Source: Panagrolaimus kolymaensis
Taxonomy: Eukaryota > Nematoda > Chromadorea > Rhabditida > Panagrolaimidae
Direction of reading: 5' to 3'
NCBI GenBank assembly: GCA_028622995.1
Contig: JAJQJQ010000012.1
Coordinates: 2,046,001 to 2,110,000 of the forward strand
DNA length: 64,000 nucleotides
Shown here one piece after another: positions 37,272-48,245 of the stretch (position 1 is the stretch's first letter; each line of letters begins with the position of its first letter). Below the pieces are notes generated by a model. That model ran no database searches. It was not told the DNA's origin and was given only the letters and a program-made list of their open reading frames with translations. The translations under genes were made by a program, and so were the position numbers.

Positions 37272-37556
37272 CAGGGGTGAGCGGAATTCCGCTTCCGTTT
37301 CCGTTTCCGTGGAATTCCGTGGTTTTTTTACTTCCGTTTCCGTTTCCGCTTCCGTAAAAAAAAATTTAAATTTCCGCTTCCGTTTCCGCTTCCGCGTAAG
37401 CTTAAAAAAAGAAAATTCTAATACAAAATTTCCGTTCCGTTTCCGTTTCCGCGGAATTCCGGGCATTTTCAATTTCCGTTTCCGCTTCCGCCGAACTTCC
37501 TCGGTTCCGTTTCCGGTTCCTTCCGTTTAAGGAAAAGCCACTTCCGCTCACCCCTG
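37272..37556. mobile_element. hAT-type MITE with TTCCG minisatellite
   Basis: A 285-bp element with 15-bp perfect terminal inverted repeats, CAGGGGTGAGCGGAA at the left and its reverse complement TTCCGCTCACCCCTG at the right. It is flanked by the 8-bp direct repeat CTTCGAAT at 37264-37271 and 37557-37564. An 8-bp target duplication and CAG...CTG termini are hallmarks of hAT transposons. It carries no transposase, so it would move in trans. The interior is an imperfect array of TTCCG/TTTCCG units with embedded GGAATTCC palindromes, giving a much higher GC content than the flanks. A 74-codon open frame through it is a by-product of the repeat. Confidence 0.93.
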
Positions 37557-37998
37557 CTTCGAATGCTTCCTTCGAAATTGCAGCATTTGCTTTCGCAGTG
37601 TCTCACAACGTAAAAAAAATGTGGCGCTCGAAAAAAAAGTTGCTTCGAAAATAAAATTCTTTGATTTATTCTTCTCCCATCTTTGCTCTTTCATCTTTAT
37701 CGTTTTTTTTTCTTCATGAAACTTTATAAGTTAGTGTGCTTCTAAACTTTACCCTTTATGCCTTGGTGTAACATACAATTAAGCATAGCATTTTATCGTG
37801 ATAATAATTTTCTGCCCAATTTTTTGTGACATCTTTTCCTCGGTTTCTCTTTTTGCTTTTCTCATTATTTCCATCCTTGAAAATGTTTCATGCCATCGCA
37901 GACATGGTTTATAGTAGTTATTCGTGTAATTAGTGCTTATTTTTGGCGTGTTTCTTTCATTTTTTTTACTAATCTTTCTTTTTTAGGCCTCTCCAAAA
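37557..37998. other. Intergenic / 5' leader of the gag-like gene
   Basis: Begins with the right copy of the 8-bp target duplication. The right end has a TTTTTTAG acceptor at 37979-37986, 12 bp before the next ATG, marking a 5'-UTR intron or trans-splice site of the downstream gene. No gene is otherwise seen. Confidence 0.45.
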
Positions 37999-38340
37999 AT
38001 GGCCCGTAATCTTCATATTCCACCTCCACGATTCAATCCTGAACATGACAATATCAGTGGTTACGAACATCGAGTACAACTTTATGGGAAAGCTTGCAAA
38101 CTGACTGATGAACAAATGGTTGATTTATTCAAAAGAGGAATCCCTACTGATCATCTTCAATATATTATTGATGTTTCAAATACTGAGAGATTTCGTTCAT
38201 TCAATTCGACAAAATCAATTCCATCAAATGTTACGGTTACTATCACGATTCAAGTTTTCTTCGTAATGATTGGTCTTTGCGCTATCCTGTATCTTATATA
38301 TCGTCAATTAAGCAACAATTATTACGAAATTGAAGATTAA
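37999..38340 (+). CDS. Gag-like N-terminus with a membrane anchor, 113 residues
   Basis: A single exon from ATG 37999 to TAA 38340, preceded by a TTTTTTAG acceptor and followed by AATAAA at 38405. Residues 10-60 (RFNPEHDNISGYEHRVQLYG, KACKLTDEQMVDLFKRGIP) resemble the opening of retrotransposon gag/capsid domains (F-x-P ... W/Y-x-x-R-V-x-x-Y ... D-x-x-K/L). Residues 75-107 include a strong transmembrane helix (VTITIQVFFVMIGLCAILYL) and a short tail YYEIED. No pol, zinc knuckle or LTR is nearby. It could be a domesticated gag fragment fused to a membrane segment, or a nematode-specific small membrane protein whose similarity is fortuitous. Expression and conservation are unknown. Confidence 0.55.
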   Translation: MARNLHIPPPRFNPEHDNISGYEHRVQLYGKACKLTDEQMVDLFKRGIPTDHLQYIIDVSNTERFRSFNSTKSIPSNVTVTITIQVFFVMIGLCAILYLIYRQLSNNYYEIED

Positions 38341-38806
38341 CTTATTCTTGTAATGTTTTTATTTTGTTATATTTGTCATGTTTATTTTTTGTGTAATGAT
38401 TCTTAATAAAGCTTTGTATTTTTTGTGAAGGTTGGGTATGACTTTAAGAGGTTACCACCATATTTAAAACAGTGTAATGATGTACCGATGCCTTCCATAA
38501 TCTTATAATAAGTATCTAGAGAAATCACAAACTAATCAATAGAAAATTTGAGATTGTTGTTAACTTTTTGTTCACCAAAATCCTTTTGTCATATGTTAAG
38601 TTTGCACTTGGATGTAATGATACCCTAATTTTTTTTGGATTAGTTGTAGAATACAGTAAAGCAATTAAACACCATTCCGTTTTATGTTTATCATCTTCAA
38701 ACTAACGTGTCTTTTACTCCTTTTCCAACACAATCATTAATTTAAGTTTAGTCCCCAAAGTTATGATCAAAAAAATAAAAAGATGATGAAAGTTTAAAAA
38801 AGACTT
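38341..38806. other. Intergenic, no gene seen
   Basis: Contains the poly-A signal of the gag-like gene near 38405. Otherwise no coding or structural signal is recognised. Confidence 0.4.
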
Positions 38807-39058
38807 TTACGAGAGTTGGAGATTGATAACACTTTGAACGGTATTTGCAAAAAGAGTTGTATTACGAACAAATAGAACATCATCTTGTTTCATTACAGCA
38901 ATTGCACTATGGTGTCGACGTGGGTAATAAAAGTTAAAACTTTTTGCTCTCGAAAATTCTTTTATCGGATGTCTATCCTGTCTTTCGATCTTATTCTCTT
39001 TGACGAGTATCATCACATGGTGATAAAATTGAGATACAATCTCATCGCGAAATCTCAT
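38807..39058 (-). pseudogene. Chimeric ORF holding a copy of part of the adjacent gene
   Basis: An intact 83-codon frame starts at ATG 39058. Its C-terminal half (AVMKQDDVLFVRNTTLFANT, VQSVINLQLS) copies the last exon of the gene at 39220-40735 (AVMKQDDVLFVRDTTLFANT, VESVISLQ). At DNA level, 38816-38908 matches 39405-39497 with four mismatches in 93 bp. The N-terminal half (MRFRDEIVSQFYHHVMILVK...) has no counterpart there. This is a recent partial tandem duplication in the same orientation that has captured new 5' sequence. It is probably not functional, though the frame is open. Confidence 0.6.
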
Positions 39059-39219
39059 CTTTTACTTGTTTACCAAAATATTCATTAGCTTAAATTAGCA
39101 GCCATTAGTTGAGAAAAATTTTAAATCAATAACAACGAACATTAATAATCTTTTCACAAATTTACAAATCAAAGTTTATTATCATTCATAAAAATACATA
39201 CAAATACAATACAAATAAA

Positions 39220-40735
39220 TTATTTTTGAGTTTTAACAGCGGTATCTTTATCACGTGAAACCATATGAAATTGTTCAACCCATGATTTTTGTAATTTATG
39301 TGGAGTTCGCATCACTGGATGAAACATAATAACTCGAATGGTATCAGACCATTTCAATTTGTATGGAAATGGTGGAGGTAATTTCTTCTTTTTGTCTTCT
39401 TCAGGTTGGAGACTGATAACACTTTCAACGGTATTTGCAAAAAGAGTTGTATCACGAACAAATAGAACATCATCTTGTTTCATTACAGCAATTGGACCAA
39501 ATGGAAGAAATTCAGCTTTATTGAATGGTCGTTGACTCAATACTTTTTCACCACTGCAAACTTTTTCAAGGATATCCATATCAACTGGAAGATCATCATC
39601 GTTCATTTCTTCATTTTCACTAAAAAATAAATAATGAGAAAGAAATTAAAAGCAAACACAATTTTGAGCTACTGAATCTTTGAATGAAGCTAACTCTTCA
39701 AAATGCTTTAGAAGTAATCGCTAAGTTTTAGAATCCATTAAAGCTATAAACATACCCTCCGCCACACCAAAATGGTTGTCCATCAGATTTCATTGTAATT
39801 GAAGGCCCTTTGTTTGTTGTAATGTATCGAGGTTCACGTTTCTTTGTTGTTACTGGTTTCTCATCTTTCTTTTCAACTTTTTCTTTCTTCTTTTCTTCTT
39901 CATGTTTTTCAACTTCTGTTTGTTCTTTTGTCGTTTCAGTAATTTTTGGACTATGTTCTTCTTTTTCTTCATGTTTATGTGGAGCTCGAGTTGAATGTTC
40001 AGGTAACATTGAGTGATCAGTTACAACAGCGACAGTAGGTGCATTTACTTTTAGTTGAGGTCTAAAAATTGATGTTTAACTTTAAGGTATAAAGATGAAT
40101 CCAATAATCTTGCTTACTTTGCTTCGATGATACCCTTCTTTCTTCCAATCCACGTTGCATATTTTGGTTTAGGTCGAATAGCAAGATAATGAGCTTTTCT
40201 TTCACCAAATCCCATTCCAACTCTTCGCCTTTTAGGATAAGCCTAAAAAATAGCATCTTTAATATGTAATGAACCTCTTCAATAATAAACATTATTACCT
40301 CATCACCCAATCGAAGCGTTCCAACTTTAGGTTGAAATTGACGTAAAATTTCAGCTTTTCGATATTCAACATAAGCTTTTTCTTCTTTTTTAGCTTGTTC
40401 ACGAGCCTTTTTTCTTGCTTTCATTCGTTGCATGGCTGTTTCAAGTTGAGCTCCAGTGTATACAGGCTTTCCATCAGGACCCAAATTGGTTTCAATTCTT
40501 TTCTTACGACCAAATGTTCCACCTTTTGTTTCAACATAACCTTTTCCAGCTGGTCCATGTTCTTGTCCTTCTAAAAATTATACAAAAAAAATTTAAAATA
40601 ACGAAAGTGAATACACAAAATCTTACCTTCATCTTCATCAAGATGTTCAGCTGATGGTAGCTTTTTCTGTGCCGCTGTTTCTGCATCCTTCTTTTTTTCT
40701 GAATCATTTCCAAAAAAATTTGAAATCCATCCCAT
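39220..40735 (-). CDS. Charged orphan protein, 403 residues
   Basis: Five exons (40735-40627, 40570-40299, 40242-40118, 40061-39756, 39619-39220) join in phase. There is no signal peptide; it begins MGWISNFFGNDSEKKKD. Domains visible: a Lys/Arg-rich helix (MQRMKARKKAREQAKKEEKA), a basic segment (PKRRRVGMGFGERKAHYLAI), a Lys/Glu coiled-coil-like stretch (HEEEKKKEKVEKKDEK) and a more ordered C-terminal part (FNKAEFLPFGPIAVMKQDDV, then LFVRDTTLFANTVESVI and FPYKLKWSDTIRVIMFHPVM). The family is unknown to me. The ordered C-terminal exon is the part duplicated at 38807-39058. It diverges from the S28 peptidase gene across 505 bp. Confidence 0.75.
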
Positions 40736-41240
40736 TTTGATGAAAAGTGACGATGATCAAAAGACAGCGAACCACCAATTCGTAATGATTTGACACAAAA
40801 ATGTTAAACAACAAGCATGCTAAACAAATATTTTGAAGCACAAAAAATTTGCATTCGGGAAAGGATCGTTTGAGTTTTTTGTTATCTTGCAAATGAGTTG
40901 TTATTGTGGAAGCAAAGAACAAATTTTTTTAGGGAAGCAGAAGATCTTTTCAAGAAATAAATGTTTTTTTTTCTCAAACTCTTTTCTCATTGCTTAAAAC
41001 CATTTTTAATTTTTGTTGCTTTTGTTCTTAGTCAGATGATGTGATGTAAAAAAAATTGTCTAAACTTTAGTTTTAAAGATTTATGGTTTTAAAGCTTTTA
41101 ACAATCGGCGACAGGATATTTGCAGCAAAAAAATCAATCAATCGTTCGTAAAAGCAAAAAATAGTTTTTGTTGTTGACCTTTTTGATCAGAAAAAAGAAG
41201 CAAACGTTGCATCATTTTGGTTGCTGCTTGCTTTTGAGAA
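40736..41240. promoter_or_regulatory. Divergent intergenic promoter region
   Basis: 505 bp between the start codons of the orphan gene (minus) and the S28 peptidase (plus). Both promoters must lie here. The sequence is AT-rich and I recognise no specific element. Confidence 0.5.
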
Positions 41241-43101
41241 ATGGCAGCGGTTGCTTTAATTTTGCTTTTATTCGTAGCATTCTCTGATGCTTCCACGATT
41301 GTTCGTGGAGATCCTGTAGCTGCAAGCACATATCGTCCTCGGTTTTTTGAACTTTATCAAAGCCATGGAAATGGATATAATTGGACGGAAGAATGGTTTG
41401 AACAAATGCCAATTGATCATTTTTCTTTTACGGATGCAAGGCGATTTAGATTAAGGTTTAACATTTTTTGGAGTTATGCAACTTCATAGACTAAAATTGC
41501 AGATATTTGATCAATCTTGATAGTTATAAAGCTGGCGGACCAATTTTCTTTTATACAGGAAATGAAGGCGGTAACTATTTTTTACAACCAATTAATAATA
41601 CAACCGTTATCACTCCTTTTTACAATTTTAGGTATTGAAGGTTTTGCTGAAAATACGGTATGCACATTTTTAATTTTTCTCCCTGTAAAGCATTGTTTTA
41701 TTCCAGGGTTTAATGTGGGATATTGCTCCTCAATTTAATGCAGCAATTGTATTCGCTGAACATCGATTTTATGGAAAAACTCAACCTTTCGGAAATGATA
41801 GTTACAAGGAAGTTAAAAATTTGGGGTATCTTAGCAGTGAACAAGCTTTAGCTGATTTTGTTGAATTAATTGTTTGGTTAAAAAATACTGTAAGCTTTGA
41901 CTCTACTTTTAAAATTTAATTAGATAAATGGTATATTTTAGCGAATCAACAATGCACAAAAAAGTCCAGTCATTGCATTTGGTGGTAGTTATGGTGGAAT
42001 GTTAGCGGCTTGGATTCGAACCAAATATCCTCATATTGTTGATGGGTAAGCTTCAGAAGGCTTTTTATTTATCTTAATAACGATTGAAATTCCAACTATT
42101 TTTTTAGTGCCATCGCTGGTAGTGCCCCTGTGTTTTGGTTTCGAAATGCTAACATCACCCAAGATGTTTTTGCTAATATTGTTACTCGAACTTTTAAAAC
42201 TTCCGGTTGCAATGTTAAAACCGTGGTTGCTGCTTTCGACGCCATTGATGAACTCGCTAATACTCCGGATGGTCGAAATTATCTTAATGAACTTTTTGTT
42301 TTGGACCAAAAATCGAAACTTGAAAAAGTTGAAGATGTTAAATTTTTGAAAAATTTCATTTCTGAAACAATGAAATCTATGGCAATGATTGATTATCCAT
42401 ATCCCGCAAATTTTTTGACTCCACTTCCTGGATGGCCAGTAAAGGTGAGATAAGATCGATGGAGTTTTTGCAAGAATGAAGTGAACCTTTTTTAGGAAGC
42501 TTGTCGCCCACTAACTCGAAAAGCCAGTAAATCTTCACGAAAAAATGTTTGGATGTTGAGTCATATGGTTTCATTATATTATAATTACACCGGCACAACT
42601 AAAACTATTTGTGCCAATCCTGAACGATGTGAAGGCCCATATGCTCAACTTGGTGATCCTCTAGGATGGCCATGGCAATCATGCACTGAAATGGTTATGC
42701 CTCAATGTGATTCGGGTTTACCCAACGATTTCTTCCCTAAAAATTGTCCTTTCACTATGGAAGAATTTATCAATGATTGTGGAAAAACTTTCAATGATCG
42801 TGGATATCATCCAGGTTTAATTCGGCCTGACTGGGTCATTCACAATTATGGCGATCATTTCCCTGGAGCATCCAATATTGTCTTTAGCAATGGACGACTT
42901 GATCCCTGGTCGGGTGGCGGATGGCGAGATAATAACACTCGAGAAGGTTCTTTGGTTAGTATCATCCTCGAACAAGGCGCACATCATTATGATTTACGTG
43001 GCCAACATAAAGATGACACGGATGAAGTTAAAAAAGTTCGTAAACAAGAAGTTGATGAAATTAAAAATTGGATTAAACAAGCTAAAAGTAAACATTCATA
43101 A
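41241..43101 (+). CDS. Serine carboxypeptidase, peptidase family S28
   Basis: Seven exons (41241-41455, 41503-41570, 41632-41657, 41707-41889, 41942-42045, 42108-42444, 42496-43101) give 512 residues. It belongs to the family of lysosomal Pro-X carboxypeptidase and dipeptidyl peptidase 2, which cleave next to proline; nematodes use many copies in the gut. It has a signal peptide ([18 protein letters not shown]), a [11 protein letters not shown] motif, [20 protein letters not shown] and [12 protein letters not shown]. The catalytic Ser180 is in GGSYGG, Asp447 in [12 protein letters not shown] and His474 or His475 in [11 protein letters not shown]-glycosylation sequons are present (NWT, NYT, NIT). 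The triad is complete, so an active enzyme is expected. The adjacent GH31 remnant converges with it, 208 bp between stops. Confidence 0.97.
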
Positions 43102-43309
43102 ATGTAAATCTTTTGACTATTTTTTATATATTTTTATAAATAAGTAACTCCTGGATGCAATTGTCCTTGGGTAATAAAATTTTATGCATGACACTGCAAA
43201 CTTTAATTAAAAAAGCAAAGTTTATTAAATGAAGAATCTCCAAATGAAAAGTTTACCTGAAAATATAACAAAAGTTTTGTTCAAAGAGTAAAAATGAATG
43301 GTTTATAAA

Positions 43310-46088
43310 TTATAACTTAAAAATAAGAACTAATAAAACACTAAATAAGATCAACCCAAGACTAAAAGCTAGACCAATGGCATCACTGGTTTGGTCATTA
43401 TTGGCGAAAGTTAAAGTCCAGGTTGAATCTCCTGTATTTAAATCAAAAAGACCAGCTGCAGTGATATTCAAAATTTGATTCGTCGAATTATAAGTAAATA
43501 GAGCAGTTAAATTAAAAGAATTTCCATTGAGACTTGCAGTTGTTAAATCGGGAGAAAATGAATAACCAAAGATTTCAATATTTTCAAGTTTTGGTAAAGT
43601 CAAATTTGTCTAAAAAAAATGCGTATGATGAATAATTTTTGGTAGTCTTGTATATCACCGCTGCTTTATCTTGTGTAATAACAAGAGTTCCATTTTGAGA
43701 TGATCCAGTAAAAGTAAAAATAAAATGATAATAATTATGTTTGGATAAATCTTGTGGAGGAATGGAATCTCCATCATCCCAATATAATTCACCATTAGCT
43801 ATTTGATTTCCATTTGTATCATTTATTAACCCAATAACCAATTCAAATCGATTATTTCTTGCCAAAACGGTTGTTAAAGCTGGAGCTTGTCGAGGAAGGA
43901 TACTTCCACCTCGAAGAAATACCGGAATTAAAGCTTCCCATGGAGCAGAAAAAGTTGTATTTCCAGTGGGTGCAAGGATTCCATAATTGCTTTCAAATAA
44001 TGAATACCAAGTTGCAGCAGGTGGAAGATAAACTGAAAGATTTTTAGCTCCTGCCTCTGTGACTGGGGCAATAAGCATGGATGAACCCCATAAAAATTGA
44101 TAAGAAATTGAATGAACATTTGTATCATTTGGAAATTCAAAAAATAATGGTCGAACTACTGTGCCTCCAAGTAAACTTGCGGAAAAATGTAAGGAATAAA
44201 GATATGGTAAATGTCGATAACGGAATAAATTTGCTTTTCTCGCTGCTGCAGCTACTGTAGCCCATCGTGTTGGATCTTGAAGTGTTGCGCCTATAACATT
44301 ATGATTTCTTGAAAAACTATGAAATGCTCCCATTTGTTGCCATCGTAGACATAGTTCTTCGGTTGTATTTCCATTGAATCCACAAATATCACTTCCAACA
44401 TATGGAATACCAAAAAGATTAAATTCTTGAACTCCAATAGCTGAAGTTTTCAAGTCTTCCCATCGAGCTGTATTATCTCCAAGCCAATGGCCAACATAAC
44501 GACCAGATGAAGCAAAAGTTGATCGAGAAATAGATATTCTCTTTTGCCTGTTGCATTTCGAATTGCTTTATGAGTTGAAACAGATTCCGACCATCCATAA
44601 AGACTTTTGGAATCATAAAGGAATGTGCTGTTGCGTCCCATGGTTCCAATCATACAAAGAGTATGAGTATAAAGGTGGCTCTGAAAAAGTGAAAATTTTA
44701 ATGTTAGATAAAAATTTAGCCACGATAATTATATTAAATTAACTTACATCCTTATCAAATAAATAAACAGCTTTAGTTTCATATGGTGGCATATCATAAA
44801 TTGAATCATTTCCAGTTGTAGGGCATTCCAAAACAGGAACAGCATATTTGGAATTTTTGTTGCCACCCCCTGCTTTTTTTGTTCCAAATACTGATGGTTC
44901 ATTCATGTCTATCCATGCACCATCAAAAGCAACTTGATCATGAAATCTTGCAAATTCACTAACCCACCAATCTGTGGTTTTTCCTTGAGGATCCAAAAAA
45001 TCAGGGAATGCAACATTGTGCTCTGGCCAAACAATTCCAAGCATAATTAATGTATCATTAACTAATGGATACAAATCTTCTGTGGTTGCAGGAACTAAAT
45101 CTTTTCGAGGCCATTCAATAAATTTAGCTCCTTGTTGAAGAGCTCGTTCCATTGGAGCATAATCAACTTCAATTGCTGGATCAAAAATGAGGGTTAAATG
45201 CATGGAATAATTATCATGTAACTCTTTAGTAAATTGTGGCAAATCTTTGAATGTCTAAAAATGGAATTTATTGTAGATATAATTTTGAATTTAAATGCAA
45301 AATAAAGATACTAAAATTAGCGTTGCTCGAAATCACAAAACTTTTTTACTTCAAATATGGGAAGTTTGATTTTTTCATTTAAGAATACTGAGCCAATGTG
45401 GCAAAAGCTTTTACTTACTCCATTATTATATGAAAAATCTTCAAAACCATTCATGTAATCAATATCTGAAAACTGGACATCTTGGGGAATACCTGCAGCT
45501 CTCATAGCATCAACAGTTTTTCGAATCTCATCTATTCCAGTATAACCATAACGACAAAGTTGAAATCATAAAGCCCAATATGGTGGAAGAACAGGAGTTC
45601 CTAGGAGTTGTTGATATTGTTTGATTACATCTTCAGGATTTGGACCAGGAAAAAAGAAAGCTTCAATTTGTCCGCCTATGGTTCGATAAGTGATAGCATT
45701 GCCGCCAAGGGTAACTTCTTGAGCGTTTGAATTAAAGAAAAATACACCATGTGCTTTGCCATCTGACTCAACACCAAGGTAAAAATTGTGAACTCCTAAA
45801 AATAAATAAAATTACAACTCGAAGTTACTCTATGAAAAACCAAATTCATGACGAATCGAAAAACTAACCATAAAGATTTTTCCCACTATCTGGATTAGCT
45901 GAATCGGGAGCTTCATCTCGAGCATATAAAGCATAAGTTTTATATTTGCTAAAATCATGTTTTAATGTTGCATGAATATTTTCACCAAAACCATATATGC
46001 GATCTGTTGGAACATTGGTTGAAATCTGAATATATTGTTTAGCAAAAAGTAAACCTCCAATGCTGGTATCCCAAATTTTTACGTTTGT
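43310..46088 (-). pseudogene. GH31 alpha-glucosidase, broken copy
   Basis: Exon blocks 46088-45869, 45795-45419, 45254-44748, 44680-43659 and 43609-43310 preserve GH31 landmarks: [34 protein letters not shown], the catalytic motif DGAWIDMNEPS, SLYGWSES, SRSTFASSGRYVGHWLGDNT and GGSILPRQAP. A C-terminal membrane helix (AIGLAFSLGLILFSVLLVLI) suggests an ancestral membrane or GPI-like anchor. Defects: an in-frame TGA (45566-45568) where family members have Gly; a one-base loss in the ISRSTFA block near 44530; a one-base gain near 46080 just before IWDTSIGG; and no upstream exons for the trefoil and N-terminal domains. Family enzymes remove glucose from oligosaccharides in lysosome, ER or gut lumen. 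The missing N-terminus and in-frame stop argue for pseudogenisation rather than only sequence error. Confidence 0.85.
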
Positions 46089-48245
46089 TCACTGTAATTC
46101 CCAATATACCCATTCCATAAAAAATAACATTAGTCATTTAAAATGAGTGAAACTTGTAACATAGCTTACTGATTCAAGTTTTTTTTTTGATTTAAGGTTT
46201 CTATGTTAGTCTATTTACTTGTCCAAAAAATTAGAATAATAGTTTATATTTTAAACCTCTATGCTTTTTGGGTTCCTTAGGGCTTTCTTTATTGAAAATC
46301 CCTTTGATTTTTGCGCGCCAAAGCTAAAGTGTGAAAATATGCCCAGAGAGAATCGGATACATCTTGCCATGTAATCGTAATTTTGGCTTTGAAATACAAT
46401 CGTTTTAACAAATAGGTGATGCTGTTGCTAATAATAAATTATCAAACTCCCATTTTTTACTTTACATAATCTTTTGATCCGGGCAAAGGCTTGATGCTTA
46501 ATAATTTGAAACCAAAAATGGTTTTCAAAAAGTAAAATGAAACAAAAAAGTGCCGATTTTATCTTGCAGAAAAAGAGCAAAGGACATGAAATATGTTGAT
46601 GACTAATTAGGATGCCCGCTTTTTTTTAAAGGTTACTTTCACAGCACGATAAGCAAAAAAAAGAAGACACAAACAAAATTCGAATAAAAGATATTTTGAA
46701 AAACAGAAATGGAAAAAGGTCAATCAAACAAAAAAAGGTGTAAAGTTAGGAAATAAAAAAATACGCGCGATTTGCTTCTGGCTCAAAAAAAAATAAACAT
46801 CGTAAAAAATGTGTTTCTATGTTTTGAGCGATGACTTTTTTGGTATTTCTTATTTTTTTGTTATTGGTAAAAATGCTGTCGGATAGAATATGCCTATTTG
46901 TTTTCATTTTTGCCAAACTTTTACTTTTTGATTTTTTTAATCGGCAGAAACTTTTTTCTTTCTCTGATAAATATCTTTAAAAACATCATCACTTTTTTTA
47001 TTATCCAGATTGTTATTATTTTTTGCTTATTTTACCTTTTTCTTTGATCATTTTATATTACCATTCCTAAAGTTTTCAAAATACTCTCTTTTGACAGTTG
47101 AACGAACAACTATCAATTTTGTCTGATTTTTCCAAAAGTGTTTTTACCTCATCAACCTTTTTCTATATATTTTCAAGTTAATAGAAAAGCTTAAAATTTA
47201 AACAGTTTGCTAAAAAAATGGAATTTCATGTTTTTTAAATCTTCAGAAATTTCTTTAATACTTTTAATTGATAAAATAATGGATTTTCGCAATATTTTAA
47301 AGCCGCCTTTCCCCCCAAATTTGTCTTTTTAACGAGAAATTTTTTTATTGCGAAATCAAATTACTTCAATCCATTAGTTGTTGGACCTTAATGACAATGG
47401 CTGCGTGAATTTTTTATTTTTTTTTGAAACACCGCTTACTTTTTGATTGTTTTCCATCGAAATTTTGTTCATATTTAAAAATTATAGGCAGAGACTGGCG
47501 ACGATAAAACGAAGTGTCTTGAAATCTCCAGGTTTTTATTATTCGGGTATTTTTGAAGATGGGGAATTTAATGGTAATATTAAAAACCTTAAAAAAATTG
47601 AAAAAGATGTTTGCATTTTAAAATCCAATATCATACCGAAAAGGTCATCGATATGCTTGAAAAACATAGCGTTAACTCATTTGTTTTTTTTTTTCTTTGA
47701 AAAAAGTTCTCAGCAATTTTTTTATCAATACCGTAATTTTTGCTGCACTTTTTTAATGCATTTTCGGTCTAAATTATTAACTTTTTTTATTGGCAAATGA
47801 AAAAAATATCAAATAAATAAGAGGGAATAAAATTGAGCGCTTCTTAACCTCTAACTTTTGCTATTCTTTCACGAATTATAATGACGCTAAAATGAGGCCC
47901 TGCAATTTTTTTTGAATAGATGGGGAAACTTTTTTTGGTATATGGGGATAACATATCTTAAAACAAGGAAATGCGCATTTTTTTAAATCAAAAAATTCGA
48001 ATTTTTGAGGTATTTTTGGGCTTTTTACTATAAAAATTTCTTAGAAGCAATCAAGGTCTTTAACAAAAGTTTCTCAATTTTTTAAGGGCTTTCTTATTGC
48101 AATAATAGAAAAAATAAAGCTAGAAATTTTTTTTGACTTTTTCATATCATCGTCTGCTTTTGCATAAGCAGGCGATTACCATCCTTTTGAATTATCAAAG
48201 GTTTGACAAAGTGCAATCACCTTTCTATAATTATAGGCATCCAAA
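46089..48245. other. Intergenic, no gene seen
   Basis: About 2.1 kb of AT-rich DNA upstream of the GH31 remnant and of the GTPase gene. I searched it on the minus strand for the missing GH31 5' exons (trefoil Cys motif, N-terminal beta domain) and did not find them. A 117-codon plus frame at 47447 is Phe/Lys-rich and unconvincing. Confidence 0.5.

Noticed and set aside
37309..37530. Open frame encoding alternating Phe-Arg
   Set aside because: It is the translation of the TTCCG array inside the hAT MITE.
45566..45568. TGA in the GH31 gene as a recoded selenocysteine codon
   Set aside because: Family members have Gly at this position, not Cys or Sec, and further lesions are present, so a nonsense mutation is the simpler reading.
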